Shown: in pieces, positions 49,757-58,324 of the stretch
Layout of the letters: each line of letters begins with the position of its first letter
How positions within the stretch are numbered: position 1 is the stretch's first letter
Source of the DNA: a virus
Virus record (IMG/VR): IMGVR_UViG_3300031578_000004
Coordinates: 1-64,000 of that record
Strand: one strand, 5' to 3'
DNA length: 64,000 nucleotides
Notes under the pieces: model-generated
Told to the model about the DNA's origin: nothing
Database searches by the model: none
Seen by the model: the letters and a program-made list of their open reading frames with translations, nothing else
Made by a program: the position numbers and the translations under genes

Positions 49757-51300
49757 ACACTCGTGACTTCAGTCATGAGATGAATTGTTGACAATCTATA
49801 ATCCATGATTTTCTAGCCTGTATTCTTTCCATTTTACTAAACTTAGGAATAGGTTTTAAATTAATCTTATTTCCTTGAATATCCATTAAAATTGCATAAC
49901 CTGTAGACATTCTCCCCTTGATAAAATATTCATTACCCAAATACCTCACCTTATCAAACTTTCTAAAACCTTTAATTTTACCTGTGTTGATTCGTTGCTC
50001 ACTTCTAATGCCTTTCGTTTGCTGACAATCACCATCGGAAACACACTTTTTTAACAATATTATATTGTTTTTAAATTGAATTTCATTCCCTTGACTTGCA
50101 ATAACTACAGCATCCATGTAATGCTCTTTAGGCAAGTTCAATAATTGTCTATGTTCTTTGGTTATAAATCCAAAGGTTTCTTCCGCATTGGGTAATAACT
50201 TCAATAATTGAGTTCTTATGCTATTCATTTGAGTAGCATGTTTTAATTGCCCTTTGATTTTTCCACCTTTTAAAGTAATATTTCCTTCATGTAAATTATC
50301 ATGACAGGTTTTACATAAAGTTATCAAATTACTTTCTTCATCTGAACCTCCATTTCTTCTAAAGGTTATATGATGTACTTCAAGTTTACTATTCTTATTT
50401 TTATCTTTACAATGTTGACAGGTGTAATTATCTCTATTTAATACATATGCCTTAGTATTAGCAAATCCATAATTAATGCCTTTTTGATATAACCACTTAT
50501 TCCATAATACACTAGGATTCTTTAAAGCATGTGTATCAAATGTAGCAGTTTCTAATATTACTTTTGTAATAGGCAATATTGATTTTACAAAATTAATTTC
50601 CTTTAAATGGCTGTTTATTTTACTATTCATTGTGGGAGAAAATCTGTCCTTTTTAATTGAATTTTTTCTGTTCAACCATCTTGCTTTTCTGTATCTGGTT
50701 TTCCTATTACGTCTATTTCTGCGATATTTAGAACGTCTTGTCATCTTGTCTGAAATATCATTTCTAATTTCAACTTGCGACATATAAACAACATTACCAT
50801 TATCTTTAACTGCCGAACTACCAATTTTACTACTTCCAGTATCAATGCCTAATATAATATTTTGAGTGTAGTTTGTAGTTTGATAAAGAAGTTTAATAGT
50901 AAAGGGTATTCTTCTAATACATTTAGCTTTGCATTGTTTGAGCAGTAATCTTGCAATCGCTGATGAACAAGGCATCAATGGTGTGCCATCATAATTAATT
51001 ACATAAACCATATAATCAACTCCTGATAAATTCTCTACATTACTGTAGGATGTGCGTATCTTATTACTATTACCATAATAAGAATTCGTCTTCATCTCGA
51101 CAAAGATAATTAGGCTTTTGCACTTATATCACCGAACCTTACCTTAGTTCTACTTAAATATAAGTGATAGAGCAACGGTCTGATGCGTCAACCATAGGTA
51201 TCATGACCTAACTATCGTAGTATCCGTTTCTGGGTACTGAATCTGGTGAACTTAGCATTAGATGCCTACGACTTTAGTCGTGGGTAGTTCAAATCCGTAC
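49757..51300 (-). mobile_element. IS200/IS605-superfamily element carrying IscB, without TnpA
   Basis: One iscB gene flanked by the two subterminal hairpins expected of single-strand transposons: CTCGTGACTTCAGTCATGAG (49760-49779) and CCTACGACTTTAGTCGTGGG (51265-51284). No Y1 transposase is present, so it must move in trans or has stopped. Exact ends were not determined. It lies between intact genes. Confidence 0.8.
49773..51011 (-). CDS. iscB: IscB RNA-guided nuclease
   Basis: 412 residues from the ATG at 51011 (CAGGAG, 8 nt); an in-frame ATG at 51095 lies inside the presumed RNA region and has no ribosome site. PLMP domain (TPLMPCSSAIARLLL), RuvC-I with D57 (ILGIDTGSSKIG), Arg-rich bridge helix (RRSKYRRNRRNRKTRYRKAR), RuvC-II with E154 (ILETATFDTHA), HNH with C198, C201, H213, H214, C233 and C236, and RuvC-III with H297 and D300 (HYMDAVVIA). 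All catalytic residues are present, so it should be active. IscB is the ancestor-like relative of Cas9 and is guided by an omega RNA encoded upstream. Confidence 0.93.
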   Translation of the reverse strand: MVYVINYDGTPLMPCSSAIARLLLKQCKAKCIRRIPFTIKLLYQTTNYTQNIILGIDTGSSKIGSSAVKDNGNVVYMSQVEIRNDISDKMTRRSKYRRNRRNRKTRYRKARWLNRKNSIKKDRFSPTMNSKINSHLKEINFVKSILPITKVILETATFDTHALKNPSVLWNKWLYQKGINYGFANTKAYVLNRDNYTCQHCKDKNKNSKLEVHHITFRRNGGSDEESNLITLCKTCHDNLHEGNITLKGGKIKGQLKHATQMNSIRTQLLKLLPNAEETFGFITKEHRQLLNLPKEHYMDAVVIASQGNEIQFKNNIILLKKCVSDGDCQQTKGIRSEQRINTGKIKGFRKFDKVRYLGNEYFIKGRMSTGYAILMDIQGNKINLKPIPKFSKMERIQARKSWIIDCQQFIS

Positions 51301-51310
51301 AATGTATGTT
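51012..51310 (-). ncRNA. HEARO / omega RNA of the IscB element
   Basis: About 300 noncoding bases upstream of iscB with dense structure: the end hairpin (51265-51284), several short stems and a CACTTATAT/ATATAAGTG stem (about 51130-51175) near a GGTAAGGTTCGG segment. HEARO RNAs (IscB omega RNAs) occupy this place. The guide should be read from the flank beyond the element end, near 51300-51320 (inference). The segment 51012-51095 may be RNA scaffold or leader. Confidence 0.7.
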
Positions 51311-51551
51311 CGTTTGCTATAATAATAACACTATTATGTTAATTAATATAGTAAAACCATATTGCATAATTCAACATAATTCGACATATTTTTCATATAC
51401 AAATGTTAGTTATATTCACAATATACTTAATTTATCAATATTATAGAATGTATGTTCGTATTTATAGTATATTACTTATTGTATTTATTCGCAAGGTATT
51501 TATGGAAATTAAGGTAATATTTTTTATATCTTTTATCAAATATTATTGACA

Positions 51552-51698
51552 TTATGCATTAATTTGATAATTAAGCCACTTTCCTTTTATTGATTTATAA
51601 TATAATCTTTTTATGGCTTTCTTTCTAATTCGCCATGATTTAGAATGTATTGATATATTTGTTAATCTTATTTCTTGTTTTACTGTTAAATATGACAT
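51552..51698 (-). CDS. 48-residue basic protein
   Basis: ATG behind CGGAGG. Very basic (SKSWRIRKKAIKRLYYKSIKGKW), likely nucleic-acid binding. The 240 bases between it and the IscB element (51311-51551) hold no gene; two GTATGTTCG words there (51304 and 51449) resemble LexA half-sites. Confidence 0.55.
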   Translation of the reverse strand: MSYLTVKQEIRLTNISIHSKSWRIRKKAIKRLYYKSIKGKWLNYQINA

Positions 51699-51741
51699 GT
51701 TTTATTCCTCCGTTGAACTGCCTTCCAAATATCGTTTTTTT

Positions 51742-51993
51742 CTAAACTTCATCTTTATCCCATATGTCTTTTCTTACAAACAAACTATCCCAATTCAAAC
51801 CAAAATCTTCAGAGTTACATTCATTTTCAAAATCACTACGAACATTATCAAAATAATCGTCCATATCACTCCAGCTATTACTATACTCAAACATATACTT
51901 ATATTGTTGACCATCTGTTGTTTCAACTAATCCTGCTACGCTATGAAAGACCCCTATACCATATTCAAATGTGCTTATTGATTTAATCTCCAT
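51742..51993 (-). CDS. Small acidic protein
   Basis: 83 residues, beta start (FEYGIGVFHSVAGLV) and acidic middle with a SWSDMDDYFDNVRSDFEN stretch. GGAGG site. Nothing recognised. Confidence 0.5.
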   Translation of the reverse strand: MEIKSISTFEYGIGVFHSVAGLVETTDGQQYKYMFEYSNSWSDMDDYFDNVRSDFENECNSEDFGLNWDSLFVRKDIWDKDEV

Positions 51994-52075
51994 TTTTGCT
52001 TCCTCCTAATATAATTGACTTTCGACAGTATCCCGATTCTATAGACATTTCTGATTGTTACAACCATTGGAAATA

Positions 52076-52408
52076 CTATATCTCCGATTTTTGGTTTTTC
52101 ATTAATTCAGCAATCCTTTTGGTTTGTTCTTCATTCATAAGCCATAACTTTTTAGGAACTAGATTATTTTGTGAAATACTTTCAATATAATATTTTATTC
52201 CCTTGTATTCAGCCATAACGCCATATACATATCCTCCAGTTTCTTTTACAACTTTGGACTTTAGTATATTTACAATTTCTACAGGCTGTTTGGATTTAAG
52301 TGTAAAATCCTTATATTGTTCATCATCGGCACTAAAATTCAATATACCTCTCACCCGTTTACCGTTATCAACGTGTGCTATGTCTCCAATATTAAATTCT
52401 GAATTCAT
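52076..52408 (-). CDS. Small barrel-like protein
   Basis: 110 residues from the ATG at 52408 (GAGGTGG, 7 nt). FNIGDIAHVDNGKRVRGI then KQPVEIVNILKS suggest an SH3-like barrel, with a helical end. Nothing recognised. Confidence 0.5.
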   Translation of the reverse strand: MNSEFNIGDIAHVDNGKRVRGILNFSADDEQYKDFTLKSKQPVEIVNILKSKVVKETGGYVYGVMAEYKGIKYYIESISQNNLVPKKLWLMNEEQTKRIAELMKNQKSEI

Positions 52409-52459
52409 ATATTTTCCACCTCTCAAATTTTATTACGTTCCTCTACAACCTTAAGATGT

Positions 52460-52864
52460 TTATTTGTCTATATTTATAGCCATGTTTTTAGGATTATACT
52501 CCATTACGCAATATGGGTAATAATCGTCTGTATTTGCAGTGCCTATCGCTAATACAAGTTTATTAGTGGTTGTGTCCCACATTTCTAATACATCATTAGT
52601 ATAGTAGGTTTCACTAGCTTTCATTTTGCAATATACTTCTACGGATGGTAAAGCATTTTTTATTATTTGTTCTGTTTCTTCTAACTCGTTCATATAACTT
52701 CTATATCCATCACCAGGATCTTCAATTGCCTTATATTTCTTATTGTCTAACCCAAATATGATAAAATTTCTATCCCCTTCACAATCTTCATATTCTATAT
52801 AGGCTTCATTTCCTTGTTCCACTCCTGTTAATAAGTGTATTCCTTGTAAATCTGATAATTGCAT
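52460..52864 (-). CDS. Unrecognised alpha-beta protein
   Basis: 134 residues; contains LLTGVEQGNEAYIEYEDCEG and AIEDPGDGYRSYMNELEE, a pattern reminiscent of small phage proteins of unknown function. AAAGGAAGG site. Confidence 0.5.
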   Translation of the reverse strand: MQLSDLQGIHLLTGVEQGNEAYIEYEDCEGDRNFIIFGLDNKKYKAIEDPGDGYRSYMNELEETEQIIKNALPSVEVYCKMKASETYYTNDVLEMWDTTTNKLVLAIGTANTDDYYPYCVMEYNPKNMAINIDK

Positions 52865-52918
52865 AATTTATACCCTTCCTTTCAATACTTTTTATTTCTC
52901 CTTATATAATACTATAGG

Positions 52919-53089
52919 TTACACTATAATTTTTAAGTAAACTTCATCTAATATATCATCATCACTTTTCATTTCTGACGGATTACCTTTAAATCTTACT
53001 CCTGCTTTTACCAACGCATCGAACTCATTTTCCTTCTGTAGTAAATCATAATACCTTATAGCAGGTATTTTCACCATCTTATCTATCAT
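52919..53089 (-). CDS. 56-residue small protein
   Basis: ATG at 53089 next to AAGGGG, or ATG at 53077 with better spacing. IRYYDLLQKENEFDALVKAG and DDDILDEVYLKIIV make a helical, acidic protein. Nothing recognised. Confidence 0.5.
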   Translation of the reverse strand: MIDKMVKIPAIRYYDLLQKENEFDALVKAGVRFKGNPSEMKSDDDILDEVYLKIIV

Positions 53090-53113
53090 TACCCCTTACA
53101 CCCTCCCTTGTTC

Positions 53114-53173
53114 CTATCCTCTACAGTTGTTTTGGTTGAATGTGAAAAATTTTGTTTGTATTGCACTTTCCAT
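53114..53173 (-). pseudogene. Truncated start of the 'FTFNQNNSGG' phage protein family
   Basis: GGAGG then ATG opens MESAIQTKFFTFNQNNCRG and stops. Many phages carry a small protein beginning with a near-identical FTxxQNNSGGxF motif that continues for 60-80 residues with cysteines; here the reading stops at the SGG position. A remnant is likely. The sequence from 53090 to 53113 shows nothing else. Confidence 0.5.
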
Positions 53174-53209
53174 ATATAGGTACCTCCTAAATTTAATCTC
53201 TTACTTATA

Positions 53210-53261
53210 ATTATATAACACATATTTCCATTGTCAATACCTAAATCAAAATATTTTTATA
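53210..53261 (-). promoter_or_regulatory. Promoter, TTGACA-N16-TATAAT
   Basis: Minus-strand TTGACA (53232-53237), 16-bp spacer, TATAAT (53210-53215); TATAAAA (53255-53261) ends 17 bp before the -35, one helical turn further than the 7-bp class. Confidence 0.8.
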
Positions 53262-53309
53262 TTAATCATTCTATAATAGACACCGAAAATTATATCTCGA
53301 TGCCAACTC

Positions 53310-54266
53310 TTATAAATAATCCTCAATTTTCTGTTTTGTCTGATACCAATAAGTTTCTCCAGTTTCACCATATCTAAAATATTCATTTATTGCGATATAA
53401 TCTTCTTTCTCTAGTTTATCTTTTCCTAATTCTTCTTTTAATCTCTTAGCATATAAAATTACCCCACTCCACCAAAGATTAGTTATGTTTAAAAATGGTA
53501 AATCCATTAATGTAAATATATTACTCATTCTTCTACTTACAAGTTGTCTAGGTATTTTATCCTCTGTGCTTCGTTTTGTGGCTCTGAAAATGTATCCTGT
53601 GACTTTGAGTGGGAATGATTTTACACGTGCAGTTGGAGAGGGTTCTCCATTATTAACCTCATATCGTTCTTGATTAATCGCATCAGTAATCAATATAATT
53701 GTAGACTCATCTACTTCTAATGTTCTAATGACTTCATCATTTTCATTTCTTAAATCAATCTTTTTAGATATTGTGTGACAATCTTCAATTCTTAAATTTG
53801 ATAATTCTATCACTGTTAATCCTAGTGTAGTTAATTTGATTAGTAACGCATCTTGAGCATTAGCACAAAACTCTATTATGTCATCTAGGTCTGCTTGATT
53901 AGTAATGTGTTTATTGGCTTGCGCTACTTTATTAACATATTTACTATATTGACTTTCTCCACCTCTAAACATTTCAGATACCCAATTAACCTTACTCTTT
54001 ACATAGCCATTTTCCAAACACCATTGTACATATTGTTCAATTATACTTCTTCGTGTAGCAAATCCAATATCAGATTTTGACCTAAAACCTAAAAACATTC
54101 TATCAAAATCTTGAGTATTAAATTCATACATATCTTTTTCAAGTTCAAATTCTGTCTTAGCTGCACTTTGTAAAACATATTTAATATGTTCTTGTGTAGC
54201 TTCGGAATCATATGTCTTAACAAATCGTTCTTTTATTTCATTATTATATAAATCAAATGTTCTCAT
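53310..54266 (-). CDS. Tyrosine-recombinase-like protein lacking catalytic residues
   Basis: 318 residues from the ATG at 54266 (GGAG, 8 nt; a GTG at 54275 overlaps that site). A core-binding-like N-terminus (about 20-115) is followed by a region with the recombinase outline: LTTLGLTVIELSNLRIEDC stands where GLRxxEL..L..D is expected, so the first arginine is Thr; the HxLRH box reads NITNLWWSGVI; YWYQTKQKI ends the fold. With both arginines gone it should bind DNA but not recombine. Paired with the DGQHR/ParB-like gene upstream, 15 bp apart. Confidence 0.6.
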   Translation of the reverse strand: MRTFDLYNNEIKERFVKTYDSEATQEHIKYVLQSAAKTEFELEKDMYEFNTQDFDRMFLGFRSKSDIGFATRRSIIEQYVQWCLENGYVKSKVNWVSEMFRGGESQYSKYVNKVAQANKHITNQADLDDIIEFCANAQDALLIKLTTLGLTVIELSNLRIEDCHTISKKIDLRNENDEVIRTLEVDESTIILITDAINQERYEVNNGEPSPTARVKSFPLKVTGYIFRATKRSTEDKIPRQLVSRRMSNIFTLMDLPFLNITNLWWSGVILYAKRLKEELGKDKLEKEDYIAINEYFRYGETGETYWYQTKQKIEDYL

Positions 54267-54281
54267 TTTTCTCACTCCTTC

Positions 54282-55589
54282 CTAAACAAATTTTCTGAAA
54301 TAGTTAGCTATCTTTTTATAGTTGGTTTTTGATAATTTATGAGTATCAAATTTAAAACTATCAATCCAAATTGAGTTTTCTAAGCTAAAATCTATTTTAG
54401 ATAATATTTCGTTAAGACGAGTTCGCCAATCTGTGTTATCTTTTAATTCTTTAGACAAGGTAATATAACCAATAAAACTGTATTTATGATTCATAAAACT
54501 TTCATTCTTAGTTGTTTTGAAATCTGTAAATATATGAGCTACTTCATTTAAAAATTCTACAATCCATTCGCTTAATACTATTGCATCTCTCTTTGAATTT
54601 GTTTTTTCATTCAATTCATATTCATATTTTAAAGAATTAATAAGTGTCTCAAATGTAGTTAAAGAGTCACCATTAATAATATCTGTATTGTGTACTCCAA
54701 TCTTTCCTCTGAGGTCACTAGAAGGACTTTCATTAACTTTCTTTACTATTATAGTTTCAAGTTGAGTTGTGTCTTTAGATTGAATATAAACCTTACTTAT
54801 CTCATTATGTTCGTTTTCTTGTTTTATATATTGTATTGCTTTATCAGTATCATAATTTCTAATATAAACACCTGTAATATACTCGACATCAGAATTATCA
54901 TTGATAGCTGATAACATTCCCATTGAACGATGCATTCCATCAAGTATATCAAGTTCTCCACTATTAATAGTTAAAGTGTGATTCTTAGCATCATAAACAA
55001 ATTCGTCTGTTCCATCTTGTAATAAATTTAATGTTATATGATTTGTTTCTTGAGTACCATTTAATATATTTTCTTTGATACTTTGTACAGATTCATTGTT
55101 AATGTCAATAATCTCTACAAGTTGGTCACGAAATTTAGTTTGTTTAGTTTGTCTTTGTGTTTCTCTATTATAAGTAACTAGATTTCTTGCCCACCAATTA
55201 TTAACTATCTGACATGGTATTGCTGGAGCATCATATATATCGTCTTTTACCTTAAACACACCTTCAATAACTACAGGGAATCCACCCATTTTTATCTTTT
55301 CTCTTCTATATGAGTTTCCATCTGTTATTTCAGTTTCATTATACCAAGTTGTAGGATTAATAGTGCGTTCATCTGTATTGTCATGAAATAATTTAGTGAG
55401 TAAATATAAAGTAGGATTATCTATTGTCTCAACTGGAATATGACCATCTACTATTCTTAATACATCTCCACTGTAAAATCCTCTTTCGACAAATCCTTCA
55501 GTAACTTTACTTATTACATTTTTATTTGCGTTATACTTTTCAAATATGACCAATAACTCTTTTTCAAGCGTTTTTCTATCCTTTTTCAC
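54282..55589 (-). CDS. DGQHR/ParB-like protein
   Basis: 435 residues, GTG start. The motif LDILDGMHRSMGMLSAI (about 213-230) matches the DGQHR signature of DndB/ParB-related proteins, and KAIQYIKQENEHNEISKVY follows as in that fold. The remaining 200 residues are helical. Relatives act in DNA phosphorothioation control or plasmid partition; which applies here is not clear. Own promoter at 55625. With the next gene it forms an operon. Confidence 0.6.
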   Translation of the reverse strand: MKKDRKTLEKELLVIFEKYNANKNVISKVTEGFVERGFYSGDVLRIVDGHIPVETIDNPTLYLLTKLFHDNTDERTINPTTWYNETEITDGNSYRREKIKMGGFPVVIEGVFKVKDDIYDAPAIPCQIVNNWWARNLVTYNRETQRQTKQTKFRDQLVEIIDINNESVQSIKENILNGTQETNHITLNLLQDGTDEFVYDAKNHTLTINSGELDILDGMHRSMGMLSAINDNSDVEYITGVYIRNYDTDKAIQYIKQENEHNEISKVYIQSKDTTQLETIIVKKVNESPSSDLRGKIGVHNTDIINGDSLTTFETLINSLKYEYELNEKTNSKRDAIVLSEWIVEFLNEVAHIFTDFKTTKNESFMNHKYSFIGYITLSKELKDNTDWRTRLNEILSKIDFSLENSIWIDSFKFDTHKLSKTNYKKIANYFRKFV

Positions 55590-55624
55590 TTAATTCACAC
55601 CCTTTTTATATTTATCATAATTAA

Positions 55625-55654
55625 ATTATAGTATAATTATATCCTTCATGTCAA
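55625..55654 (-). promoter_or_regulatory. Promoter of the DGQHR gene
   Basis: Minus-strand TTGACA (55649-55654), 18-bp spacer, TATAAT (55625-55630). No TATAAAA box; the surrounding TATAATTATA words could be an operator. Confidence 0.65.
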
Positions 55655-55730
55655 GCAATTATACTATTCATTATGTATTAATAGGTGTAAACTTTATATT
55701 TATTGTTGGTGCAAATGGAATTTTATAGGT

Positions 55731-56099
55731 TTAAGTTGCAATTGTTTTGTTTTTATGTACGTTTTTATTTATTTTATTGTTTAAATTATTATGTATTGAT
55801 AATTGCTCAAATAACTTATCAATTCTTCTTTCTCCACTTCTACGTCTGTCATAGATTGTTTTAGTATCATGTTTGTTTATGTATTCTATCACTTCATTTA
55901 CATTGATAAATTTGTGGTTGTGCATATGACACATGTGTTTACAAACACCTTTATTTTTATGTTTCAATCTAAAGTGTGTGTCTTCATCTGAAATTATCCA
56001 AGTATTAAGTGCTGTTTCTATGTGGATTTGGTCAGGGTATATTTTATAGTTAATGTTATATCTGTTACATAGGCTTTCGACTCTGTTGATGTCAATCAT
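55731..56099 (-). CDS. Small His-rich protein
   Basis: 122 residues. An alpha-beta start (VESLCNRYNINYKIYPDQIH) and a Cys/His cluster (CKHMCHMHNHKF) suggest metal binding; basic RRRSGERR and Asn/Lys-rich tail. GAGGTG site. Nothing recognised with certainty. Confidence 0.5.
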   Translation of the reverse strand: MIDINRVESLCNRYNINYKIYPDQIHIETALNTWIISDEDTHFRLKHKNKGVCKHMCHMHNHKFINVNEVIEYINKHDTKTIYDRRRSGERRIDKLFEQLSIHNNLNNKINKNVHKNKTIAT

Positions 56100-56168
56100 A
56101 ATGTTTTCACCTCTGTTTCTTATTTTTTTTAATTAGTTTTATATAGTGTGTATAGAGTTAGAGGGGAC

Positions 56169-56846
56169 TTAAAACCCCTCTAGTTTGATTGGTGTTACCT
56201 TACTATTACTACAGTAGTTATTTACTGCCTGTATTCTACTTCGTAAATTAACGACAATATTTTCATCCTTTATTTTTACAATAGTTTCATCAAGTTGTTT
56301 TATTTGATTTTTTTCTATGTATATTTCACAGAGGGTTTCATAAGCATTATTAAAAAACCACTCTGCATTATTAAAAGAATCATCTTTTGTACTTATTATA
56401 TTATGTACTTCTGTTAAAAGTTCTTTTATCTTTTCATCATCTTTTTCAATCTTTGCTATATTAAAGTCCATATGAATACGTTCATCTTGCATCTTATTGT
56501 TTGTGAAATAGTCACTGCATTGTTTAAAAAACTTTATTGCTTTTTTATCTAATTTCAAAGAATAATAACAATTACCCATTACCCAATTACATTCCATATG
56601 TTCTTTAAAATCATTTGTGTAATTTTTACTTTCAGATACATAACTTAAAGCTTTTTTACATTGACCTTTTTTTCTATAACACATTGCAAGTATTAAATTG
56701 AAAAACCATAAATTATGATTGTCTTCGGGATAATCATTTTTTATCATTATTAATATTTCATCACATTTTTTTATTGCTTCGTCATATCTATCCTTATTTT
56801 TTAATGTAACAACCTCTTCTTGTTCTCTCACAAAATTATCTTTCAT
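56169..56846 (-). CDS. TPR-repeat protein
   Basis: 225 residues from the ATG at 56846 (GGAGG, 8 nt). At least four tetratricopeptide-like helix pairs (RYDEAIKKCDEIL, LAMCYRKKGQCKKALSYV, MGNCYYSLKLDKKAIKFF). Such proteins bind peptides or partner proteins; Rap-like and AimR-like regulators are TPR proteins but are longer. Lies 25 bp after the MazF gene, in the antitoxin or regulator position. Confidence 0.65.
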   Translation of the reverse strand: MKDNFVREQEEVVTLKNKDRYDEAIKKCDEILIMIKNDYPEDNHNLWFFNLILAMCYRKKGQCKKALSYVSESKNYTNDFKEHMECNWVMGNCYYSLKLDKKAIKFFKQCSDYFTNNKMQDERIHMDFNIAKIEKDDEKIKELLTEVHNIISTKDDSFNNAEWFFNNAYETLCEIYIEKNQIKQLDETIVKIKDENIVVNLRSRIQAVNNYCSNSKVTPIKLEGF

Positions 56847-56871
56847 CGTGCAATCCTCCATTCTATAAATT

Positions 56872-57528
56872 TTACATTGCATTTTGCTTTCTATTATCTG
56901 TAGATATTTTTATAAATGTTTTTTCTTTTAAAACTTTACTGTAATCATATCCATACTGATTGCAATATGATTGTAATTCTTTAACTAGTCTTATATGCAA
57001 TCTTGCATCTTCAGGGTCAAAACCATTTATGTGAGCTTCACACTCTACTTTATTAATCCAATTAACTGTATCCTTTATATATTCTAAATCAATTGTTCCT
57101 GCTTGAATTTTAACTGCTGTGTCAATTTGTTCCATAATATAATTTGAACATCTTCCGACTTTAGATATTATAAGTTTTTTGTCAATTGTGAAAACCTGTT
57201 CCACTAACACTAATGAATCAAATTTAAGTCCTGAATCCTCTAATACTTTTACATGTGTTGGCAGTTTGTTTTTATTAAGATTGGATGTTAATGTTGCTAC
57301 CCATATTGTTGGAGAAAACCTATTATTCACATTATTGCTTAAAACTACGGCTGGTCTAGGTTTTGATTGTATACTGTGGTCTCTACCACTCTTTATTAAT
57401 TGGTCGAAATCTACAAATATTAAATCACCCTTTTTAACTTCTAATAATTTTTGTACTTCATTGATTAGATTCTTGTTTGCTACATTGTATGTAGTATGAC
57501 TGTTAATATTTTGAATGCATGTTGTCAT
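56872..57528 (-). CDS. MazF/PemK-type toxin
   Basis: 218 residues. The MazF fold is seen in GDLIFVDFDQLIKSGRDHSI, SKPRPAVVLSNNV, WVATLTSN and SLVLVEQVFTIDKKLI, with a 25-residue N-terminal and a 75-residue C-terminal extension. MazF proteins are mRNA interferases. No classical MazE-like antitoxin lies next to it; the adjacent gene is a TPR protein. In a phage the pair may stabilise a plasmid-like prophage or block competitors. Confidence 0.8.
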   Translation of the reverse strand: MTTCIQNINSHTTYNVANKNLINEVQKLLEVKKGDLIFVDFDQLIKSGRDHSIQSKPRPAVVLSNNVNNRFSPTIWVATLTSNLNKNKLPTHVKVLEDSGLKFDSLVLVEQVFTIDKKLIISKVGRCSNYIMEQIDTAVKIQAGTIDLEYIKDTVNWINKVECEAHINGFDPEDARLHIRLVKELQSYCNQYGYDYSKVLKEKTFIKISTDNRKQNAM

Positions 57529-57627
57529 TTAATTTATTCACTCCTTTGTAATAATTTTATATTTTGTGTTTTTTGTTGAATTGGTCTATCTTTGGTTTGT
57601 ATTATTCTTGTGTTGTGACTTATTACC

Positions 57628-57885
57628 TTACTTTTTTCTGTTTACCTTCTTGGACTGCTTAGTCATCTTTTTTTTATTGCTTTTCTTCTTTTGCTTTGCC
57701 CAAGCTGTTAAGGGAGTATCTTTGTTCATATCTACAATTGTGCATTCCTTATCCCCTAGCTCAACTTCAGCTTCTTCCTCGTGTTCATTTGGTACAAATT
57801 GCAAAGCTTCCCCAAACATTTCTTTTAATTCCATTAACTCCTCAGCTGAATTAATACGATATAATTTACCTGTAGCTACATCCAT
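57628..57885 (-). CDS. Conserved phage protein with Lys-rich tail
   Basis: 85 residues: MDVATGKLYRINSAEELMEL, an acidic helix, CTIVDMNKDTPLTAWA and a strongly basic tail (KKKSNKKKMTKQSKK). The pattern is known from Firmicute phages and prophages; RNA or DNA binding by the tail is plausible. Next to linker E5. Confidence 0.6.
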   Translation of the reverse strand: MDVATGKLYRINSAEELMELKEMFGEALQFVPNEHEEEAEVELGDKECTIVDMNKDTPLTAWAKQKKKSNKKKMTKQSKKVNRKK

Positions 57886-57912
57886 TATTTTCCCTCGCTT
57901 TCAATTATTTAA

Positions 57913-57950
57913 TTACATATAGTGACACTATTTTATTGAATTGTGACTTA
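57913..57950 (-). repeat. Intergenic linker element, copy E5
   Basis: Minus strand GTCACAATTCAATAAAATAG then TGTCACTATATGTAATT, starting at the TAA of the gene at 57948. Confidence 0.75.
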
Positions 57951-58169
57951 GCTAAAAGCCTTAAAGTGTTCTGCTAATGTTTCGTTTGACATTTCAATCC
58001 AGCCATTCACATCAGATTCTAGTCTAACTTCTCCACCTATAAATCTATAATTTTCATTATCTGGAAGATGCCAAACTGTGCCTTCTTCCACAATCAGATA
58101 CTCATTATCTAAAGTAAAGCCATCGTCGTCACGTTTTTCTAAAGAAAATCCTTTAATACATTCAAACAT
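57948..58169 (-). CDS. Small beta-rich protein in the linker block
   Basis: 73 residues; CIKGFSLEKRDDDGFTLDN, YRFIGGEVRLES and an acidic end match a small Firmicute phage family of unknown function. AGGAGG site. Confidence 0.6.
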   Translation of the reverse strand: MFECIKGFSLEKRDDDGFTLDNEYLIVEEGTVWHLPDNENYRFIGGEVRLESDVNGWIEMSNETLAEHFKAFS

Positions 58170-58189
58170 TTTTCAAACCTCCTTTCTTA

Positions 58190-58239
58190 CGACATATTTT
58201 ATTCAGTAGTTGTATCTACTTCTTGAATTGTGCAACTTA
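58190..58239 (-). repeat. Intergenic linker element, copy E6
   Basis: Minus strand GTTGCACAATTCAAGAAGTA, then GATACAACTACTGAATAAAA and TATGTC. The palindrome of the other copies is diverged here. Follows the TAA of the tiny gene at 58237. Confidence 0.7.
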
Positions 58240-58311
58240 TCTGCTCATACCTAGTGCCATAGCTGTTGCCCCTAATATCATACCTATTATTAATATCAAA
58301 ACACCTTCCAT
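58237..58311 (-). CDS. 24-residue membrane peptide
   Basis: ATG behind GGAGG opens MEGVLILIIGMILGATAMAL and ends GMSR. A single hydrophobic helix, sitting as one cassette between linkers E6 and E7. Confidence 0.6.
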   Translation of the reverse strand: MEGVLILIIGMILGATAMALGMSR

Positions 58312-58324
58312 TCAATATCCTCCT

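Noticed and set aside
51299-51460. Two GTATGTTCG words resembling LexA/DinR boxes
   Set aside because: Only GAATGTATGTTC at 51446 is close to the palindromic consensus and no promoter or SOS-type gene is attached; chance cannot be excluded.
51613-51930. 105-codon plus-strand frame
   Set aside because: Opposite to and overlapping two well-placed minus-strand genes, no ribosome site, hydrophobic composition typical of the complement of AT-rich coding DNA.
51994-52090. 30-codon minus-strand frame between two genes
   Set aside because: Overlaps the start of the next gene, has no ribosome site and unnatural basic composition.
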